Shown: positions 43,140-52,034 of the stretch, piece by piece
Position numbering within the stretch: position 1 is the stretch's first letter
Layout: every line of letters starts with the position of its first letter
From: Opitutales bacterium
GTDB taxonomy: Bacteria > Verrucomicrobiota > Verrucomicrobiia > Opitutales > Opitutaceae
Assembly (NCBI GenBank): GCA_018700525.1
Contig: JABITN010000192.1
Location: 1-54,674 of the forward strand
DNA length: 54,674 nt
Reading direction: 5' to 3'
Translations under genes and position numbers: made by a program
Notes under the pieces: generated by a model
Database searches by the model: none
Told to the model about the DNA's origin: nothing
What the model saw: only the letters and a program-made list of their open reading frames with translations

Positions 43140-44861
43140 ATGAGCGAACTAAAACACGAAGTTGTTTCCCACTGCCAAGTCCCTGGATCGCTGTGCCATG
43201 TCGCGGAGGCGGCAAACTCGCTCCGGGACTTCTGCGAGCGACGACTAATAGACGCGAGCCTTTGGCCGACAATCGAATTGGCATTCTGCGAAGCGCTCAA
43301 CAACGCGATCGAGCATGGCTGCAACGAAAACGAATCGCTGATCGTTCGCATCCTCTGGAAATGGGAAGCCGAATGGCTGACAATCGAAATAGAAGACCCT
43401 GGCAACTGGCCTGCAACCAACGAAGATACAAGCCTTCCGGAGAACCCGCTCGACGAATCCGGACGCGGATGCTTCATAGTCGATTCAGTATTCGATCAAA
43501 CCGATCACCATAGTACTCAATACGGGCATAAATTCGTATTAAAAAAACAACTTCATCATCCCTATAGTGCAGTCGAAAAGCTTCAAGAAACATACGCATC
43601 GCTCCAATCGACAGTCGGGAATCTGAACCGCAGCTACGCCCATACAATCGTCATCCAAGGATTAGCCACCGATCTTGCGACAATTCCCTTTCCCAACGAC
43701 TTCATCTCCAAAGGCATCGAACGAATCCGAACTGCCGCCGATCTACCTCAAGTTGAGATTTGGATGCTAGAAGAGAACAAACTTAGAAACTACTATTCGG
43801 ATGGACCCGACACATTCGGACTATCTAAGCGAATCATCGACCCTCAGGGCAAGAACCCTTTTGCAGCCGTTTTAAAAGAACAGTGCAGTCACATTATTTC
43901 CGACTGTTCAACGCTTCTCAATAAAAATTGCATGTATTCGACATTCGAATTCGCGTACCTAGAACCGATCGTCTATCAAAGCGAAAGCCTAGGCGTAATC
44001 GCTATTCGATATTCGCAGAAAGATTCTGCCAATATAGAATCCCACACTGCAGACCTCATCCAAGTCCTTGCCCAGTTCGCTGCAATAGCCTTCGCAAACG
44101 CGGCGACCTACAATCAGCGCAAAGAACACGAACGAACGGAAACGCAACTAGAAGTGGCCTCGGAGATCCAACGCTCTCTCCTTCCCTCTAAATTTCCCGA
44201 TAACGAACACTGTCGCCTCACCGGGAAATGCGTAACGGCTCTGGCAGTCGGCGGCGACTACATAGACGCTATCGAGATTCGGGACCAAGGCCTGCTTCTC
44301 ATCATCGCGGACGTAATGGGTAAAGGCGTTCCCGCTGCCTTGCTCGCCACGATTTTCAGAACAGCCATTCGTTCGCGCCTAAATCTAGCGGAAACGCCCG
44401 GGTGGCTTCTTTCGAAAATCGACGAGCAATTTCACGAAGAACTAGGCCACCTCAATATGTTCATCACCGCTCAGGCAGCTTACTTTTCCTACGAAAAGAA
44501 GACCCTCAAGCTTTCCAGCGCCGGACACTGCCCCGCTTTTCTGACTAAAGCCGACGGGGCACAAGAGGAACTCACCGCTGAGGGAATTCCCCTCGGAATC
44601 AATCCAACCAATATTTATGAAGAACGTATAGTGAATCTCAGTGCAGGAGATCGCGTGTTATTCATTACCGATGGGATCTATGAAACGGAAAACGAGGCTG
44701 GCGAAATGCTCGGCATCGAAGGATTCTCGAAACGTCTCCCTGAAATCTGGAACGACGGCCTAGACGCCGTTCCAAACAAAGCCCTCGCCGTCGTGGCTCA
44801 ACACTCGCACGGAGACGAATTTCAAGACGATAAAACGCTAATGGCCTTGGAAGTCCTCTAG
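43140..44861 (+). CDS. RsbW-like kinase / GAF / PP2C (SpoIIE-type) phosphatase fusion
   Basis: A 573-residue cytoplasmic regulator. Residues 10-140 are a GHKL ATPase of the anti-sigma kinase type (ELAFCEALNNAIEHG with the N-box Asn, then ESGRGCFIVDSVFD). Residues about 170-330 form a GAF-like sensor, followed by a short coiled coil. Residues 345-573 are a PP2C/SpoIIE phosphatase: ASEIQRSLLPSKFP, GGDYIDAIEI, IADVMGKGVPAALLA, SAGHCPAF and FITDGIYETEN. One protein would therefore phosphorylate and dephosphorylate a STAS antagonist, fitting the STAS gene at 40156-40470. Starts 6 nt after the beta-helix gene, so it is the last gene of the polysaccharide operon and may control it or respond to it. 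Confidence 0.9.
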   Translation: MSELKHEVVSHCQVPGSLCHVAEAANSLRDFCERRLIDASLWPTIELAFCEALNNAIEHGCNENESLIVRILWKWEAEWLTIEIEDPGNWPATNEDTSLPENPLDESGRGCFIVDSVFDQTDHHSTQYGHKFVLKKQLHHPYSAVEKLQETYASLQSTVGNLNRSYAHTIVIQGLATDLATIPFPNDFISKGIERIRTAADLPQVEIWMLEENKLRNYYSDGPDTFGLSKRIIDPQGKNPFAAVLKEQCSHIISDCSTLLNKNCMYSTFEFAYLEPIVYQSESLGVIAIRYSQKDSANIESHTADLIQVLAQFAAIAFANAATYNQRKEHERTETQLEVASEIQRSLLPSKFPDNEHCRLTGKCVTALAVGGDYIDAIEIRDQGLLLIIADVMGKGVPAALLATIFRTAIRSRLNLAETPGWLLSKIDEQFHEELGHLNMFITAQAAYFSYEKKTLKLSSAGHCPAFLTKADGAQEELTAEGIPLGINPTNIYEERIVNLSAGDRVLFITDGIYETENEAGEMLGIEGFSKRLPEIWNDGLDAVPNKALAVVAQHSHGDEFQDDKTLMALEVL

Positions 44862-44875
44862 CAGGTCAACTCCAC

Positions 44876-45154
44876 TCAAACTTCGTCCGGACTATCCTTG
44901 TAGAAAATCCGGCGCTTGCCAACGCCGCCAACGCATTGCGAATGGGTTTTAGCCACGAGCTCCTCAACCAAGGCAGCGATCCCTTCCCGGTCGGCTTTAA
45001 ACGCGACCTTGACGAGATTATCCGCCACTAAAGCCTTATCCATTTCATCGAGCAATGGGCGCGTAATTCCTTTTTTCCCTACCAATATTGCAGGCTTCAA
45101 ACGCTGCGCAGTATTCCTTAGCACCGCCTTTTCTTTACTCGATAATTCGCTCAT
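44876..45154 (-). CDS. yhbY: CRM-domain RNA-binding protein YhbY
   Basis: A 92-residue protein consisting of one CRM domain, associated with pre-50S ribosomal particles in other bacteria. LSSKEKAVLRNTAQRLKP and the GKKGIT motif (residues 27-32, family GxxG loop) are typical, and EELVAKTHSQCVGGVGKRRI follows the family pattern ending in the basic strand IFYKDS. Length is normal. Convergent with the preceding phosphatase gene, 14 nt apart, and divergent from the trhO gene. Confidence 0.93.
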   Translation of the reverse strand: MSELSSKEKAVLRNTAQRLKPAILVGKKGITRPLLDEMDKALVADNLVKVAFKADREGIAALVEELVAKTHSQCVGGVGKRRIFYKDSPDEV

Positions 45155-45270
45155 TGCGGCTTCATTGACGCATCACGACTCCAAGGTCAATCCCTCCTTC
45201 CCACGTATATTAAGCCTATCGAACGTTCTTTTCTTGTCCTCCCAGCTTACCTTTGCAAAACCCTCTCTTC

Positions 45271-46254
45271 ATGAGTTCGGAAGCAATTACCATCGTTGCC
45301 TACTACAAATTCGTTCCACTGCCAGACTTCGAACGGCGGCGCCAACCATTGCTGGAAGTATGCGAAGCCAATGGAGTCAAAGGCACAATCCTGCTCGCCG
45401 CCGAAGGCCTCAATTCGACTATTGCAGGCACCGAGAAAGGTATCGAAGCAGTCCTCGACTTCCTTCAATCCGATCCCGTGATCGGTCCGCTCACCGTTAA
45501 ACGTTCTCAAGCCGATGAAATCCCGTTCTATCGGATGAAAGTTCGTCTCAAGAAAGAGATCGTGCGCCTCGGGATGCCGGAAGTTAATCCAAATGACCAA
45601 GTCGGCGAATACGTCGCCCCGGAAGATTGGAACGCCCTCATCTCGGATCCCAACGTCATCCTCGTCGACACCCGCAACGACTACGAATACGAGATCGGTT
45701 CCTTTGAGGGTGCCCTCAACCCCAACACCAAAAGCTTTCGCGAATTTCCGGAATACGTCGCAAAAGAATTGGTCGACAAAAAAGACCAACCCGTTGCCAT
45801 GTTTTGCACGGGGGGAATCCGCTGCGAGAAATCAACTTCTCTCTTACTCAAACAAGGTTTCAAAAAAGTCTATCACCTCGATGGCGGCATCCTCAACTAT
45901 CTCGAAAAAGTCGATGCCGGCAAAAGTCTCTGGAATGGCGATTGTTTCGTCTTCGACAATAGAGTAACCGTCGACCATCAGCTCGAGCCCGGCGACTACG
46001 AAATGTGCCACGCCTGCCGCCACGCCATCACCGACGAAGACAAACGCTCCCCCCATTACCAGGAAGGCATCAGCTGCCCGCACTGTCACGATTCGCTTTC
46101 CGAAGAGCAACGCGAGCGAGCCGCGCAACGCCAAAAGCAAGTCGAGATCAGCCAAAAACTCGATCGCAAGCACATCGGCATGACAGAAGTCGAACGGCTC
46201 GCATGGCGCGATAAAAAGCTCGAGACGAAACGTAAGAACGCGGCAAAACAGTAA
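45271..46254 (+). CDS. trhO: tRNA uridine-34 hydroxylase (rhodanese-family TrhO)
   Basis: A 327-residue UPF0176/YceA-family protein. TrhO enzymes oxidise uridine 34 of some tRNAs to 5-hydroxyuridine. The N-terminal ferredoxin-like part has VKGTILLAAEGLNSTIAGT. The rhodanese domain (about 120-220) has VDTRNDYEYEIGSFEGAL and the active Cys in MFCTGGIRCEKS. The C-terminus has CHACRHAITDEDKRSPHY and GISCPHCHD, a Cys-rich, probably zinc-binding part, then a charged tail. ATG 45271 is preferred over a TTG at 45253. Confidence 0.94.
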   Translation: MSSEAITIVAYYKFVPLPDFERRRQPLLEVCEANGVKGTILLAAEGLNSTIAGTEKGIEAVLDFLQSDPVIGPLTVKRSQADEIPFYRMKVRLKKEIVRLGMPEVNPNDQVGEYVAPEDWNALISDPNVILVDTRNDYEYEIGSFEGALNPNTKSFREFPEYVAKELVDKKDQPVAMFCTGGIRCEKSTSLLLKQGFKKVYHLDGGILNYLEKVDAGKSLWNGDCFVFDNRVTVDHQLEPGDYEMCHACRHAITDEDKRSPHYQEGISCPHCHDSLSEEQRERAAQRQKQVEISQKLDRKHIGMTEVERLAWRDKKLETKRKNAAKQ

Positions 46255-46278
46255 ACTGATCCCTTGGCCGGTTATTCC

Positions 46279-46587
46279 TCATCCACCCGATCGACGTCGG
46301 GCCTTTTTCTTCGGCAACCGCCCCCACATTCTCAGGAGATATTCCGACAGATTAAGCATGCTAATCTTTGGCTCCCCATCGTGAAATCTTAAATCTCGCA
46401 ACACCGGATCGAATCGAGCACGTTCCTCAAAATAATCCCAAAGCTGATCGTTCAGCCCCAAAACGAGCCCCTCGAGTCGACCCCCTTGGCGGCCTATTTC
46501 GACAACGCGCCCCTCCCAAAAGCGTTTCTCCTCATCATTGCGATCGATGTAATCGTATAAAAGCTGCTCGTAGCGATTGAAGCTCAT
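46279..46587 (-). CDS. Hypothetical protein, 102 residues
   Basis: A small soluble protein rich in charged and aromatic residues (FNRYEQLLYDYIDRNDEEKR), with an RLPKKKARRRSGG basic tail that could bind nucleic acid. No motif I recognise. It has an ATG at 46587, and the coding strand matches the downstream-oriented neighbour at 46672. Ends 24 nt after the convergent trhO stop. Confidence 0.6.
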   Translation of the reverse strand: MSFNRYEQLLYDYIDRNDEEKRFWEGRVVEIGRQGGRLEGLVLGLNDQLWDYFEERARFDPVLRDLRFHDGEPKISMLNLSEYLLRMWGRLPKKKARRRSGG

Positions 46588-46671
46588 GAATGAGCCAACT
46601 CAATTCCACTCTCGCGCAAAATCAATCCCTAAGAATCTCGACCCATTTAAAAGCCCGCAACGAAGCGTACC

Positions 46672-47595
46672 TTACCGATTCGATTCGCCGTGGCGATTAA
46701 CGGTTTTCATATCATCGCGCACGCCTTCCGTAAATTCGAGCAGACGCGGGATATCTTCCGGTGAATCATAAGCTTTAACAATATCGACTTTCAACAACTT
46801 GCCGCGCACGAGAATAAAGGACGTCGTGGCAATCAAGGGCCTTACAAACGCCTGCCGCTTCCTCTCCACCAAAAACTCGGAAGTGTAGAAATAAGTCAAA
46901 TGGTAATCGCCTTCATTCGCCTCGATCCAAAATCCATCGACGAAATTCTCGATCTCATCGTCCCGCCCGAATTTAAACGCCACGTAATCCTGAAATGTAT
47001 CGAACTGATCGCGCCGCGCATAGTTCTTGCGAGCTTTGACGATAGCCTCTCTGACGCGGTCCTTCACGGGCCCGAAACTATTCGGCTGAAAAAGTGTAAA
47101 AGCATACTGCTCCGGCACCCAATAAAGGATGAAGTAATTTACGAACTCTTTGCCCGTCTCCCTATAGTAGCGCTCATTGTATATCACGCTGGAAAGCGTA
47201 AAACCCGGCTCGCCATCCTTAACGAAATCTTCGTAGAGCCCCTTCACCTTTCGGCCATTCGCCCATCCTTCGTAAAAGGGTGGATACAGTTGAATCACCC
47301 CCGATTTAAACCCCAAACTATCGCGATAAGCTACGCCATCTTTAAAATAGAGATCGATATCCCCCATCTGCCGCTGAGCCCTCAACCGATCGATAGGCAT
47401 CATATCTTCCATGGGAGACCTACTCCGCCGCCGTTTTTTCGACGAAGCTCTCTCCGGATCCGTTTCCGTTTCCAACCTCTCCGACATCTCTTCCAGACTT
47501 TCAGAAGAACCCAACTCCCGGGCCCAAACTGGACAAATCCCCGCGATCCCTAGAGCGAGGAAGTAGAAACGAAAACGGTAAATGAAGCGGGCCAT
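46672..47595 (-). CDS. Exported protein of unknown function, 307 residues
   Basis: The N-terminus is basic and then hydrophobic (MARFIYRFRFYFLALGIAGI), ending near VWARE, a probable signal peptide. It is followed by an acidic then strongly basic low-complexity stretch (residues 30-65, ASSKKRRRSRSP) and a 230-residue folded part with many aromatic residues (LYPPFYEGWANGRKVKGLYE, NYFILYWVPEQYAFTLFQP). I recognise no family. It precedes the 102-residue gene on the same strand by 84 nt, so the two may be co-transcribed. Confidence 0.65.
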   Translation of the reverse strand: MARFIYRFRFYFLALGIAGICPVWARELGSSESLEEMSERLETETDPERASSKKRRRSRSPMEDMMPIDRLRAQRQMGDIDLYFKDGVAYRDSLGFKSGVIQLYPPFYEGWANGRKVKGLYEDFVKDGEPGFTLSSVIYNERYYRETGKEFVNYFILYWVPEQYAFTLFQPNSFGPVKDRVREAIVKARKNYARRDQFDTFQDYVAFKFGRDDEIENFVDGFWIEANEGDYHLTYFYTSEFLVERKRQAFVRPLIATTSFILVRGKLLKVDIVKAYDSPEDIPRLLEFTEGVRDDMKTVNRHGESNR

Positions 47596-47804
47596 TGTAT
47601 TATTCTCCGCTCGTATACGGGCGGCACCTTATCCACATTAAATCTTACGAAAAGGATGCACCGTAGCAAGAATTCCCGCTTTCTCCATAAGATTCAAAAG
47701 CTACCCACTTTATCCTTTCTCCAGAACATCTACAATACTCTATTATTAGGAAATTAGCAGTTATCCTATTCGGCTATGGCGAAATTCGCGAAACAGTCCT
47801 AACC

Positions 47805-48151
47805 CTAATCCCGATCAACTAAGCCAAGGCCATTTAGGATTACTTTACTCCTACCATGAACCACTGCCACGTCTTCAATTACCTCGACCGTACCATTTTC
47901 GAAAACGAAACGCGCAAGATTCTCCAGGAATCTTCTTACATAGCCTGAGGAGAAATCAAATTCCTTTCGAACCTAGACCTAACAACCTAGTATCCAATTG
48001 ATCTTTCAGGAGTATTCAGGGCTGCCAAGAACCTACCCAGCTTCGCCTTCGACTCTAGTAACTTGATTGTGGATACGTAACCCGAACAGTCACTCCCAAA
48101 AAGCGCATGAGCTAAAAACCGATTTCCTTCGCTAGTGCTCTTGAGAAACAC
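47805..48151 (-). pseudogene. Possible decayed gene remnant
   Basis: Two adjoining minus-strand frames without a common start: 48151-47987 (GTG start; FLKSTSEGNRFLAHALFGSD then CSGYVSTIKLLESKAKLGRF) and 47972-47805 (EFDFSSGYVRRFLENLARFV then FENGTVEVIEDVAVVHGRSK). Their amino-acid make-up is protein-like, and they are separated by a stop and a frame change. No family recognised, so this is a weak call. Confidence 0.25.
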
Positions 48152-48613
48152 AAGCTGAACCTGTGAGCGAAGCCTAGGCAGAAATTAACAAAATGATCGC
48201 CGATCATCCCGGACCGAGCCTAAGCCAATCCCCTTGCCCATACTCGGGAACGATTTACCTTTTTCTCAAAACCAATTCCATCGAATATCCACCTTGTGAA
48301 ATCGAAGTAAACGAAAGTACTGATGCAGGCATTTCCGCATTTACTTTCACGATTCCTATTATTAAAGAAGAAGGTCCGCTCGATTGAGCCCGCCTTCGTA
48401 GTACATAAACACGTATCCAGTACGCATACTCTCTCAAGCTTTCACATCGGATACCCTTATGCTTTCAAGGATTAATGTTGTTTGGCGTAAAGCCCAACTT
48501 TCTCCAAGCCGATTAAATCTTAGACAATTCTACTTCTTTCGAACACCAGCGAAGCGTCGATCTCGAAGGCCTACCGTGCTCGTGTAATATTACTCGTTGG
48601 TCGGTTAAATTAC

Positions 48614-48650
48614 AAAAAGCCCAACTCCATTCCGAAGTCGGGCTCTCATT
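48614..48650 (-). terminator. Rho-independent terminator of the oxidoreductase operon
   Basis: Arms AGCCCAACT (48618-48626) and AGTCGGGCT (48636-48644) form a 9-bp stem with one G-T pair; read on the minus strand it is followed by a T run (TTTTTG). It lies about 50 nt past the korB stop. Confidence 0.7.
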
Positions 48651-48699
48651 TAAAATTTATCGGCGTGGAAGGAAACGTAGCCCCCCTGTATCCAAACAA

Positions 48700-49605
48700 C
48701 TACTTCATCGCGGCGAAAGTCGCCTTGAGCAAATCCAGGTCGCTAGCTCCTTTGGACTTAATACGTGCCTTTTCGATATTCGCTTGCTCGAGCTCGTTCT
48801 TGGTCGGCTCCTTCTTTTGATAGTAGACTCCGAATTTACCGGGCCATTCCTCTTCCGCCAAAGCCAGAGCTGATGCCATATTCGTCACGTCGTGCTCCTC
48901 TTCGTCGATAACCTCAAAGGCCCCGCCTTTACGTGGAATAGCGGCATCGAAAGCCCCTTTGTAAAACTCGACACACTCGCTCAAACATTCGACAACCGAG
49001 AAACCATCGTGATTGATGGCCCGCTCGTACATCGCCATCATATGCTTGATCTGCGTGGCGTGGGTACGCCCCACGAACGTAGCTCCACTAGAAAGAAGCT
49101 TGCGCATCGGATTTGTCGGCCGGTCAATCGCCCCCATCGGATCCGTCTTCGACTTAAAGCCCTGAGGCGAAGTCGGCGAAGTCTGCATCTTCGTTAATCC
49201 ATAAACGAAGTTATCCATAATCACATATGTCAGCCGAATATTCTTACGGCCAGCGTGATCCAAATGATTGCCTCCAATTGAGAACCCATCGCCATCGCCA
49301 CCAAACACGAACACGTGCAAATCGTCGCGGCCGAGGCTCACTCCCGTAGCGAATGGAAGCGAGCGTCCGTGGATGAAATGCCCCCCGTGCGTATTCACGA
49401 AATACGGAAACCGCGACGAGCAACCGATGCCCGCTAGAGTCACTATCTTCTCCTGGGGAAACTGTAGTTTCTCGAGTGTCTTGAAAAAGGCGGCTAATAC
49501 AGCGAAATCGCCGCAACCAGGACACCAGGTAGGATGATCAGCGGCGATCCCCTTTTTGGTGATCGTTCCGCGTTCGATTTTTTTGGGGGCAGAAGGTGCG
49601 CTCAT
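48700..49605 (-). CDS. korB: 2-oxoacid:ferredoxin oxidoreductase, beta subunit
   Basis: A 301-residue thiamine-diphosphate subunit, 2-oxoglutarate:ferredoxin type. It converts 2-oxoglutarate and CoA to succinyl-CoA with reduction of ferredoxin. HPTWCPGCGDFAVL (residues 24-37) has two of the Cys residues for the iron-sulfur cluster, GIGCSSRFPYFVNTHGGHFIHGR holds another Cys, and GGDGDGFSIGGNH is the ThDP/Mg2+ motif, followed by DNFVYGLTKMQTSPTS. No C-terminal ferredoxin domain. ATG 49605 follows AGGAA at a good distance. Downstream of korA with a 45-nt gap. Confidence 0.93.
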   Translation of the reverse strand: MSAPSAPKKIERGTITKKGIAADHPTWCPGCGDFAVLAAFFKTLEKLQFPQEKIVTLAGIGCSSRFPYFVNTHGGHFIHGRSLPFATGVSLGRDDLHVFVFGGDGDGFSIGGNHLDHAGRKNIRLTYVIMDNFVYGLTKMQTSPTSPQGFKSKTDPMGAIDRPTNPMRKLLSSGATFVGRTHATQIKHMMAMYERAINHDGFSVVECLSECVEFYKGAFDAAIPRKGGAFEVIDEEEHDVTNMASALALAEEEWPGKFGVYYQKKEPTKNELEQANIEKARIKSKGASDLDLLKATFAAMK

Positions 49606-49650
49606 TTTAAAATTCCTGAAAAGGTTTAAAGGTTTCGATTGCTGTTTTGG

Positions 49651-51444
49651 CTACGCTTGCTCGGTCTGCTCCTGAACGCCCTTCATAATCTCACGAATTT
49701 TGAAGGTGAGTCCATCGGTTTTCGTCAGGCTGCGAATGGCTGGATTACATGTCTGAGCACGCAATAGCGTCGCCAGTTGACCATAACCATAAAGCCCTTC
49801 GTCGTTCATTTCAACCACCACAACGTTTTCGTAGCGTTTGAATATTGCTTCCAAATCATTCGGCAACGGATTTACGTGCCGAATCTGTAAATGCCCCATC
49901 GCCTTGCCATTGCTGCGCTCCCGAATAACCGTTTCACGAATTGGTCCCCAAGTAGAACCCCAGCCAACAACCAGCGTCTCCCCTTCCTGATCACCGAATA
50001 TCTTCGACGGCGGAAACGAATCAGCCAGTTTCTTGATCTTGTCCCGCCGCTTCGACATCATCTTAACATGCATCTCGGGGTTTCCAGATGGATGCCCGGT
50101 TTCGTCGTGCTCCAAGCCCGTTACTTGAGGAAATTTACCGCCTTCGATCCATGTTCCCGGAGGAGCGTGGCGCGTCATCCGCTTCAAATCATAAGGCTTG
50201 TAGCCTTCAGGGCGATCTTCCAGGTCGAGCGTTGGCTCGACCGTCAATGCCTCCAAGTCCGGCTCGTCGAACGCTTCGATACGCGAAGCCAAGGCCATAT
50301 CGGACAAAACGAAAACCGGCACGCTGTACTCGCGCGCGATTTTGCACGCTTCCAAAGCCGTATAAAAACAGTCTTTCACATTTTGCGCAGCCAATACCAC
50401 GCGAGGGCAATCGCCATGACTGCCGTAAATCGCCTGAAGTAAATCACTCTGCTCCACGTTAGTCGGCAAACCCGTACTCGGACCGCCACGCTGGACATTG
50501 ATCACGACCAATGGAATTTCCGCCATCGTAGCCCAGCCAAGAGCTTCCTGTTTCAGCGAAATCCCTGGACCCGAACTGCCTGTGATCGCCAAACGTCCAC
50601 TGTAGGCGAATCCAATAGCAATAGACACCGCCGCTAACTCATCTTCCGCTTGAACGAAAAGACCGCCGTACTTCGGCAATTGAGCTCGCAGCATTTCCAT
50701 GATCGTCGACCAAGGAGTGATAGGGTAGCCCGATCCGTAACGAACGCCTCCCGTAAGCAAACCAAGCGTGATGGCCGTATTCCCGTCCATCGTAACCTGA
50801 GGCGGTCCCGATTCGTCCGGAGCTTGGAACGAGTAGTAGCGATCCAAAACATTATCAATCGGGAACGAATAACCTGAATCGAATGCCAAATTAGCATTAC
50901 GCAAAATATCCTCAGACTTGCCGCCGAAACGGTCCTTGAAAATCCCTCGAAGCTTTTCGACATCCAATCGGAAGATTCGCGCAAGCAAGCCAAGCGTGAA
51001 AAGATTCTTCCCCTTCTCTCGAGCTGAACCGCCTAAAGCCTCGACCGTCAAAGCCGCAATCGAAACGCCGACCTTCAAATACTTCTTATCCTCTTCTTTC
51101 GGCTCTACATGGTCCGAATCGTAGAGGAGAATACCACCGTCTTTCAGCTGATCTATGTGATTCTCGTAGCTGTGCTGGTAAAAAGCGACCAAAACATCCG
51201 CCTCGTCTCCAGCAGACAACACTTCGCCAGACCCCATGCGGACCTGGAAAATCGACGGACCGCCGGATATCGTAGCCGGGATCGTCATGTACGTCATGAC
51301 CTCCTGTGCGCTACGGCCAGCCAAGCGAGCTAAAAAGCCGCCTATCGACTGGATGCCGTCTTGCGAATTACCTGCAAGTCGAATGACTGCATCGTGAACA
51401 AGTTCCTCGGAGCGAGGCGGGGAAGGAGAAACATCTGATGACAT
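49651..51444 (-). CDS. korA: 2-oxoacid:ferredoxin oxidoreductase, alpha subunit (gamma-alpha fusion)
   Basis: A 597-residue subunit in which the gamma domain (about 20-195, IRLAGNSQDGIQSIGGFLAR) is fused in front of the alpha domain. The alpha part has DGNTAITLGLLTGGVRYGSG, YPITPWSTIMEML (substrate loop), EDELAAVSIAIGFAYSG and VINVQRGGPSTGLPT, then the C-terminal domain with GWGSTWGPIRETV and VVVEMNDEGLYGYGQLATLL. Together with korB it forms the complete enzyme of a reductive or ferredoxin-linked TCA step. No ferredoxin gene lies next to it. The ATG at 51444 has no good ribosome site. Confidence 0.93.
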   Translation of the reverse strand: MSSDVSPSPPRSEELVHDAVIRLAGNSQDGIQSIGGFLARLAGRSAQEVMTYMTIPATISGGPSIFQVRMGSGEVLSAGDEADVLVAFYQHSYENHIDQLKDGGILLYDSDHVEPKEEDKKYLKVGVSIAALTVEALGGSAREKGKNLFTLGLLARIFRLDVEKLRGIFKDRFGGKSEDILRNANLAFDSGYSFPIDNVLDRYYSFQAPDESGPPQVTMDGNTAITLGLLTGGVRYGSGYPITPWSTIMEMLRAQLPKYGGLFVQAEDELAAVSIAIGFAYSGRLAITGSSGPGISLKQEALGWATMAEIPLVVINVQRGGPSTGLPTNVEQSDLLQAIYGSHGDCPRVVLAAQNVKDCFYTALEACKIAREYSVPVFVLSDMALASRIEAFDEPDLEALTVEPTLDLEDRPEGYKPYDLKRMTRHAPPGTWIEGGKFPQVTGLEHDETGHPSGNPEMHVKMMSKRRDKIKKLADSFPPSKIFGDQEGETLVVGWGSTWGPIRETVIRERSNGKAMGHLQIRHVNPLPNDLEAIFKRYENVVVVEMNDEGLYGYGQLATLLRAQTCNPAIRSLTKTDGLTFKIREIMKGVQEQTEQA

Positions 51445-52034
51445 TTATCGCGAGGACTAGTAGGATGATTTTGCACAGTCAATAAGTAGGTTTAAATTTA
51501 GGAAAAAACCTGCTTCTTGGCCCTCTTTTCGAGGATCCAAGCGGCTCCAGACGCTCTTTGAAGCCCGAGATGTCGATATTCTTACAAAAAACGCTCAAAA
51601 AACGCCATTCTCAGTACCCGATCCGCTAATTTCCGCCGAAAAGCGAAGTAATTTGATTTCTATGCTGTATCACTCCTTCAAATACCCATCAATTCATAGA
51701 ATCTCTACAACCAACAGTTTAAATACAGATCGAACCTTGCTCTGTAAATAACGTGTGAATAACTTTTTGTACTTCTATCTACTTACCGTCAGAAAACTTT
51801 CAGCAGGGGAATTAGGGATCCTTTTAATGTCAGCCAAATCGACGATGCTATACCAAACTAAACTCCCAGTAGACCTTCCCCTCTATTTAAAATTTATCGC
51901 TCAATCATTTTTCGAATTCCCCATGCCTAGTCCCTCCACCCTAAGGTCGGGCGATTCCAAAATGCGGGATCGAGCTCAGCCTATGGGTGAACACCAAATC
52001 GCAAGCATGCACCTACACCGCTAGCGTTTCCCGA
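51445..52034. other. 590-bp intergenic region between korA and the PAS/ATPase gene
   Basis: AT-rich, no convincing gene. A 90-codon plus-strand frame at 51755-52024 begins with GTG and has no family likeness. TAGGTTTAAA at 51487-51496 and the paired AAAAAACGC words near 51588-51604 are the only notable words. Should contain the divergent promoters of korA and the downstream gene. Confidence 0.5.

Larger units (their letters stand above)
47596..48699. other. 1.1-kb gene-poor stretch
   Basis: No intact gene. It holds remnant reading frames on the minus strand (47805-48151) and a terminator (48614-48650). A 64-codon plus-strand frame (48193-48387) and a 60-codon minus frame over it show no family likeness. 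The stretch is AT-richer than its neighbours. Confidence 0.5.

Noticed and set aside
51755-52024. 90-codon GTG-started frame before the PAS/ATPase gene
   Set aside because: AT-rich, overlaps the start of the real gene, no recognisable domain.
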